Origin: Maniola hyperantus
Taxonomy: Eukaryota > Arthropoda > Insecta > Lepidoptera > Nymphalidae
Length of the DNA: 64,000 nt
Assembly: GCF_902806685.2 (NCBI RefSeq)
Contig: NC_048539.1
Coordinates: 5,716,501-5,780,500 of the forward strand
Direction: 5' to 3'
Both the position numbers and the translations under genes were made by a program. Shown piece after piece: positions 60,701-64,000 of the stretch (its first letter is position 1; each line of letters starts with the position of its first letter). The notes below the pieces were generated by a model, which had not been told where the DNA came from, ran no database searches, and was given only the letters and a program-made list of their open reading frames with translations.

Positions 60701-63628
60701 AATGATTTGGGTCGTATAATATCAGCAATCCAATCACATCACTCTGTTTATATAAAACTAGCTTATGCTCGCGACTTCGCGTGGACTACACAAATTTCAA
60801 ACCCCTATTTCACCCCCTTAGGGGTTGAATTTTCAAAAATCCTTTCTTAGTGGATGCCTACGTTGTAATAGCTATCTGCATGCCAAATTTCAGCCCAATC
60901 CGTCCAGTGGTTTGAGCTGTGCGTTGATAGATCAGTCAGTCAATCAGTCAGTCAGTCAGTCACCTTTTCCTTTTATATATTTAGAAGATGTCTAGGTGCT
61001 AAATAAAGTCTGTAACAATTCGGCAGTAATATTTTATAGGCTCCTAAATATCTATCTAATAATAATTTTTGTATTGGAATAGGTACCAACATCTACAGCG
61101 CTCTAGACATGGCTATGGATCTCATTCAGAACGTGGGCAATCAAACAGATGTAGCAAAAGCGATTTTGGAATGCGGCGTAAACAATACAGATAAAAAAGA
61201 AAGTAAGTTGGGATAATATTATTTGCTACAGTACGCGGCCGAAAGTAATGTACAACGGCCTTTAGAATGATATTTCGGCTTTGTAGAGCGTTGTCTCTGT
61301 CACTCATACCTATATGTAATGTTTTGTCAGTCTCACCGACAGAGACAGTGCTTTACAAATCTGCTATCTCCTTCTAAAGGTCGATTTACTTTACTTTTAG
61401 CCGCGTACAGTACCTACTGAGTGTTTTGAGTTGCACTTCTATGATTTATTAAATGATAACTATAATAATTGATAAGAACCAGTAGGTAAGTACCTACTTT
61501 TACTAATGAAACAAATAGAAAAGGAGTAACCTAATTTTAATACACTTTTTGAAATTAAAATTGATCTCAAGCAGTCTACAATTTTACGCAATTCTAGAGC
61601 AGATCCACGCTAGGAGATCCACGTATGCTCAAAATTCTTTACTTGACAAAGGTTGACTAAGTACCTACTTGTTTATTGCCGAAATTGATCAGAAAGGAAT
61701 AAGTAGATGTTTTTTTTTCATTGTACAATAAATTAATATACATATAATTATGTTTTCAGATAAGTTGGAGCCCATTATTATATTTTTGACGGACGGTGAA
61801 CCTACCGAGGGTGAAACTGATGGTGATCGAATAATAAGATATCTCTCCGAAAAAAATGGCGGCGAGAAGCGAGCACCGCTATATTCACTTGCTTTTGGTA
61901 AAACCACAGAATATAATATAATAGTACTAACGTAAAAACTAAAAAAAAACCTACCAAGTGCGAGTCAGGCTCGCGCATCGAGGGTTCCGTACTATACCTA
62001 GTCGTATTTTTTCGACATTTTTCACGATAATTCAAAAACTATGATGCATAAAAATAAATAAAAATCTGTTTAGAATGCACAAGTGAAGCACTTTCATATG
62101 ATACCCCACTTGATATAGTTAACTTACTTCGAAAATTGAAAATCCTAATTATTAGTTTATGACCACAATTTAATTTTTTTTGTGTGAGATAACCACAAAT
62201 TCACAGTTTTCAGATTTTTCGCCTATTGTCAGCTATAAGACCTACCTAGTACCTACGTGCCAAACATGATTCTAGGTCAACGGGAAGTACCCTGTAGGTT
62301 TCTTGACAGACAGACAAAGAGAATATAATCATTAAGACAGACAACAAAGTGATCCTAAAAGGGTTCCGTTTTTCCTTTTGAGGTACGAAACCCTAAAAAA
62401 CATAAATCTCATTTAAGACAAGTTCGTATATAAAAACTTACTATACTTCTAGTAACATTATAGTATACTAGATGATGCCCGTGACTTCGTCCGCGTGGAT
62501 TTAGGTTTTTTAAAATACCGTGGGATCTCTTTAATTTTCCGGGATCAAAAGTAGTCTATGTCCTTTCCCGGGATGGAAGCAGCTATCCCTGTACCAAACT
62601 ACATTGAAATCAATTAAACGGATGGGCCGTGAAAAGCTAGCAGATAGACAGACAGACAGACGGACTGACAGACAGATACACAGACAGACACACACGCTCT
62701 CGCATTAAGAATATTAGTATCGATATAGTAACATAATATAATATTACTTACTTTGTATATTGAATGACTAAGGTTGCTTAGGTAACTTTAAAGGTTGTGT
62801 ATTCGATTGCGTAATTATTATTATATCAATGGGTAAAAGTATACCGAGTTCATACAAACAGGTGATGACGCGGACCGCGTTTTCCTGCGCAAGCTGTCGC
62901 TGCGCAACGAGGGCTTCATGCGGCACATCTACGAGGCGGCTGACGCGGCGCTGCAGCTGCACGACTTCTACCGACAGGTGTCCTCGCCGCTTCTCGCTGA
63001 CGTCAAGTTCCTCTACCCCCGCAGACAGGTCATATGAAGCCATTACAATAATTTAAAACGACGCAAAAGGACCATAATAACAGTAATTTATTATTACTTT
63101 ACAGATAAGAGAAGGATCAGTCAGCAGAAGCCAGTTTCGTACGATCAACAAGGGCTCGGAAGTGGCAGTAGTAGGACGAATCGCAGAGCACGTCAATGAA
63201 ATCACGCCGCAAGTGCGCGGATTGAGGGGCGATGGAGATGGTCGGACGGTATGTCGTACAACTTAATGTACTTAGTTTACATGTTTGAAATATAAACACT
63301 TTTAGAATTATTTTCACCGAAACACTTCTTTCTAGTTCATAATTGTTTCCCAGAGATATAATTATGTAATTGTACCTGTTCCATCCACCAACTCTAAAAC
63401 TATTCATGTCTCATTACCATGTTTTGTATTCAACAGAAACTTTACGAGGTCAATCCCAAAGTGTCGGTGACACGTGATAAGGACGATCACTTGCCTTTAG
63501 AACGACTCTGGGCATATCTTACTATTAAACAGCTGCTGGACAAACGCGATGCCGGCGACGACAGCCATGGGAACGACTCCAGCTCAGAGGACAGTCCGGA
63601 GCAGAGGGCGCTAGCTATAGCCTTACAG
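54661..63628 (+). CDS. Inter-alpha-trypsin inhibitor heavy chain H4-like gene 2 (3' end outside window)
   Basis: Thirteen exons join in frame to 679 residues and the gene continues past the right edge. Domains match gene 1: signal peptide, VIT (exons 2-4), vWA (exons 7-11) with MIDAS D341-T-S343-G-S345 and D477, and the conserved LPLERLWAYLTIKQLLDKRD helix. Ten of the thirteen exons have exactly the same length as in gene 1, and all intron phases agree, so the pair arose by tandem duplication. Whether gene 2 also carries the symmetric linker and CLIP-like cassette cannot be seen. The start ATG at 54661 is chosen because it opens the hydrophobic signal; the upstream in-frame ATG lies in repeat sequence. 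Confidence 0.88.
54808..55307. mobile_element. About 500-bp foldback element in intron 1 of gene 2
   Basis: The outer arms (about 54808-54930 and 55178-55307) are inverse copies: GAGCCAGCGCGTGCCAGACC pairs with GGTCTGGCATTCGCTGGCTC, and GGATCATGGTG pairs with CACCATGATCC. Inside lies a second inverted pair, CGGAGTAGTATTAGAAATCA and TGATTTCTAATACTACTCTG (about 54987-55165), flanked by T- and A-rich tracts. The nested inverted repeats have no coding sequence. Confidence 0.7.
55444..55532 (-). repeat. tRNA-like sequence, probably a SINE head or tRNA relic
   Basis: On the minus strand GTGGCCTAGTAGTCAAAGG (A-box-like) and CAGGTTCGAATCCTG (perfect T-arm stem and B box) are present, and five acceptor bases pair (GAACC with GGTTC), but the anticodon arm is not convincing. 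In intron 1 of gene 2. Confidence 0.5.
56530..56726 (+). CDS. ITIH gene 2 exon 2: start of VIT domain
   Basis: 197 nt, same as gene 1: MTHLRVRSEVALRYARTAVV, then LLPETAFISGFTM. No duplicated copies follow it, in contrast with gene 1. Donor AT|GTACGT. Confidence 0.92.
56905..57255 (+). repeat. Decayed family B repeats in intron 2
   Basis: GATGATGCCTGCGATTTTGC, then GTCGTGAAAAGCTAACAGAC and CACTTTCGTATTAATT; expanded in the middle and frame-free. Confidence 0.6.
57340..57450 (+). CDS. ITIH gene 2 exon 3: VIT domain
   Basis: 111 nt: TLGKETYEAYVKEKEEAKQI, then YSDAVAQGVSAAHVATK. Same length and phase as gene 1 exon 3. Confidence 0.92.
57552..57805 (+). CDS. ITIH gene 2 exon 4: end of VIT domain
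   Basis: 254 nt, including YRLRYEELLVRRNGVYNLAI and VVIHIKESQKISVLRVPEL. Intron 3 is only about 100 bp here. Confidence 0.92.
58160..58263 (+). CDS. ITIH gene 2 exon 5
   Basis: 104 nt: NANAIIKRGNNEREATITFT, then PDMKEQKRLAEIYA. Acceptor AAATTTCAG, donor GTATGT. Confidence 0.92.
58545..59222 (+). mobile_element. 5'-truncated non-LTR retroelement, CCHC plus nuclease-like C-terminus
   Basis: Flanked by an exact 13-bp TACCTAAGTAATT (58532-58544 and 59223-59235), the mark of target-primed insertion. One open frame from about 58559 to 59162 ends in TAA, followed by an AT-rich tail. Inserted in intron 5 of gene 2, sense orientation. Confidence 0.75.
58559..59165 (+). CDS. Retroelement ORF C-terminal fragment (CCHC zinc motif and restriction-like endonuclease-like region)
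   Basis: The frame is open from the element's left edge; the first Met at 58713 leaves 150 residues, but upstream codons are clearly part of the protein (HRCHCGDCVDAF, GHHGLSC, SAGRFSRHSTLNDIIRR). The pattern C-x2-C-x5-H-x4-C followed by RSDGKRPDGMTLVPW and SLVWDATCVD has the order zinc motif, then PD...D/K, seen at the C-terminus of R2/NeSL-like elements with a restriction-like endonuclease. No stops interrupt it, so it is a recent copy. The reverse transcriptase is missing, so it is not functional. Confidence 0.6.
59361..59501 (+). CDS. ITIH gene 2 exon 6
   Basis: 141 nt: an acidic/serine spacer, then GLLGQFVVQYDVDQPKNGEI. Acceptor TCGTTTTTAG. Confidence 0.92.
59722..59922 (+). CDS. ITIH gene 2 exon 7: vWA domain, MIDAS motif
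   Basis: 201 nt: HAVFVLDTSGSMGGNKISQL with D341, S343 and S345. The exon ends DHFSIIEFNSHVT. Confidence 0.95.
60413..60545 (+). CDS. ITIH gene 2 exon 8
   Basis: 133 nt: VHRLNEVDKQTDNLHKNSLV, then SPENIAAAKTIISKLWPRGG. It is 33 nt shorter than gene 1, all within the variable first half. Confidence 0.88.
60755..60985 (+). repeat. Family A interspersed repeat
   Basis: ACTAGCTTATGCTCGCGACT to CAGTCACCTTTTCCTTTTAT. Well preserved, in intron 8. Confidence 0.78.
61083..61202 (+). CDS. ITIH gene 2 exon 9
   Basis: 120 nt: TNIYSALDMAMDLIQNVGNQ, then TDVAKAILECGVNNTDKKE. The loop differs from gene 1 and contains an extra cysteine. Confidence 0.9.
61231..61408. mobile_element. MITE with inverted ends, copy 2
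   Basis: GTACGCGGCCGAAAGTAATG at the left; CTTTTAGCCGCGTAC at the right. Internal GCCTTTAGAA / TTCTAAAGGT and TTGTCTCTGTC / GACAGAGACAG pairs match the element at 31690-31846. Confidence 0.65.
61760..61897 (+). CDS. ITIH gene 2 exon 10: second MIDAS aspartate
   Basis: 138 nt: KLEPIIIFLTDGEPTEGETD, with D477. Ends LYSLAFG, phase 1. Confidence 0.92.
61950..62400 (-). repeat. Family C interspersed repeat
   Basis: CAAGTGCGAGTCAGGCTCGC to TTGAGGTACGAAACCCTAAA, complete in reverse orientation. In intron 10. Confidence 0.78.
62467..62720 (+). repeat. Family B repeat with expanded CAGA tract
   Basis: CTAGATGATGCCCGTGACTT, then a long run of CAGACAGA-type units (62640-62690), ending GAATATTAGTATCGAT. 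In intron 10. Confidence 0.75.
62862..63028 (+). CDS. ITIH gene 2 exon 11: end of vWA domain
   Basis: 167 nt: FLRKLSLRNEGFMRHIYEAA, then DFYRQVSSPLLADVKF. Nearly identical to gene 1 exon 11 at DNA level in its middle. Confidence 0.94.
63105..63248 (+). CDS. ITIH gene 2 exon 12
   Basis: 144 nt: IREGSVSRSQFRTINKGSEV, then AVVGRIAEHVNEITPQVRGL. Intron 11 is very short here (76 bp), versus about 470 bp in gene 1. Confidence 0.92.
63437..63628 (+). CDS. ITIH gene 2 exon 13
   Basis: 192 nt: LPLERLWAYLTIKQLLDKRD, then a Gly/Asp/Ser-rich loop and QRALAIALQ. Ends phase 0 at GTATAT; the next exon is beyond the window. Confidence 0.9.
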
Positions 63629-64000
63629 GTATATGATCTGCAGTTTTATATAGGAAGGTATATTAATAACCAAAATGTTTTGACTTTGTGAGCGATGTGT
63701 TTCTCGGTTGAAAATAATCCCTAACGAGCATATCCGCTGTAATCCTGGCGTAAGAGAGACAACCCAGACGTAGTTAAGGAGTCTAGTCTGCGCTGTCTTG
63801 GCCACGTCCTGCATCGGCAGCTGTGAAACCTGTGTGGATGACAGCAACGTCTCAACACTGCAGGCGTCTCAACATGCAAGTCGCTTGCCAGCAGTCAAGC
63901 TTCTCAGTATATCAAATAACATGACCATACCACTAATATAATAAAATAATACTAAAAATTGGGGTAAGGACATACCTACACTACATGGCTAACATTTGGA
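63629..64000 (+). other. ITIH gene 2 intron 13 (cut by window edge)
   Basis: No exon like YEFVTPLTSLVVV is seen before the edge, and no repeat family is recognised. Confidence 0.5.

Noticed and set aside
1..64000. CRISPR arrays, operons, bacterial mobile elements
   Set aside because: The sequence is clearly eukaryotic with spliced genes; the tandem repeats seen are microsatellites or duplicated DNA, with no spacer pattern.

Overview
The window is nuclear DNA from an insect, almost certainly a moth or butterfly (Lepidoptera). It is AT-rich, its genes have many small exons with GT-AG introns, and it is crowded with interspersed repeats of the kind scattered through lepidopteran genomes. These include tRNA-headed SINEs ending in GAT repeats, short families sharing a GACTTCGTCCGCG end, and many small inverted-repeat elements. 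Family and species cannot be resolved from the sequence alone.

Layout. Positions 1 to 9.5 kb are mostly repeats. They also hold what looks like the first coding exon of a minus-strand RasGAP-like (RASA3/Gap1-type) gene near 4.5 kb and three copies of a THAP-domain first exon at 5.2-6.7 kb, two of them in the arms of a large inverted repeat. At 9.6-10.4 kb lies an intact plus-strand SET-domain histone methyltransferase of the SETMAR type, without a transposase. From 10.4 to 22.9 kb I see only repeats and LINE fragments.

The main content is a tandem pair of inter-alpha-trypsin-inhibitor heavy chain (ITIH, H4-like) genes on the plus strand. Gene 1 (22.97-49.69 kb) can be read completely as 23 exons. 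These encode a signal peptide, VIT domain, vWA domain with an intact MIDAS, a conserved C-terminal extension, a low-complexity linker made of small symmetric exons, and a terminal six-cysteine module that matches the CLIP-domain pattern. Its last four exons are present twice. Both cassettes are open, have matching splice phases, and end in their own stop codon and polyadenylation signal. The locus therefore looks able to make two proteins with different C-termini, 1001 or 996 residues. Gene 2 (54.66 kb to the right edge) has the same intron positions for its first 13 exons and runs out of the window. Secreted VIT/vWA proteins carrying a CLIP-like module suggest an extracellular role in hemolymph or matrix, perhaps near serine-protease cascades; that role is inference.

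The introns are loaded with mobile DNA: a 5'-truncated Jockey-clade retrotransposon with an 11-bp target duplication, a decayed BEL/Pao element, a fragment with an R2-type CCHC plus nuclease-like end and a 13-bp duplication, a Harbinger-like MITE with perfect 40-bp ends, and many copies of anonymous families labelled A to G here. Exon models were made by eye from splice signals, reading phase and paralogue comparison, without transcript data.
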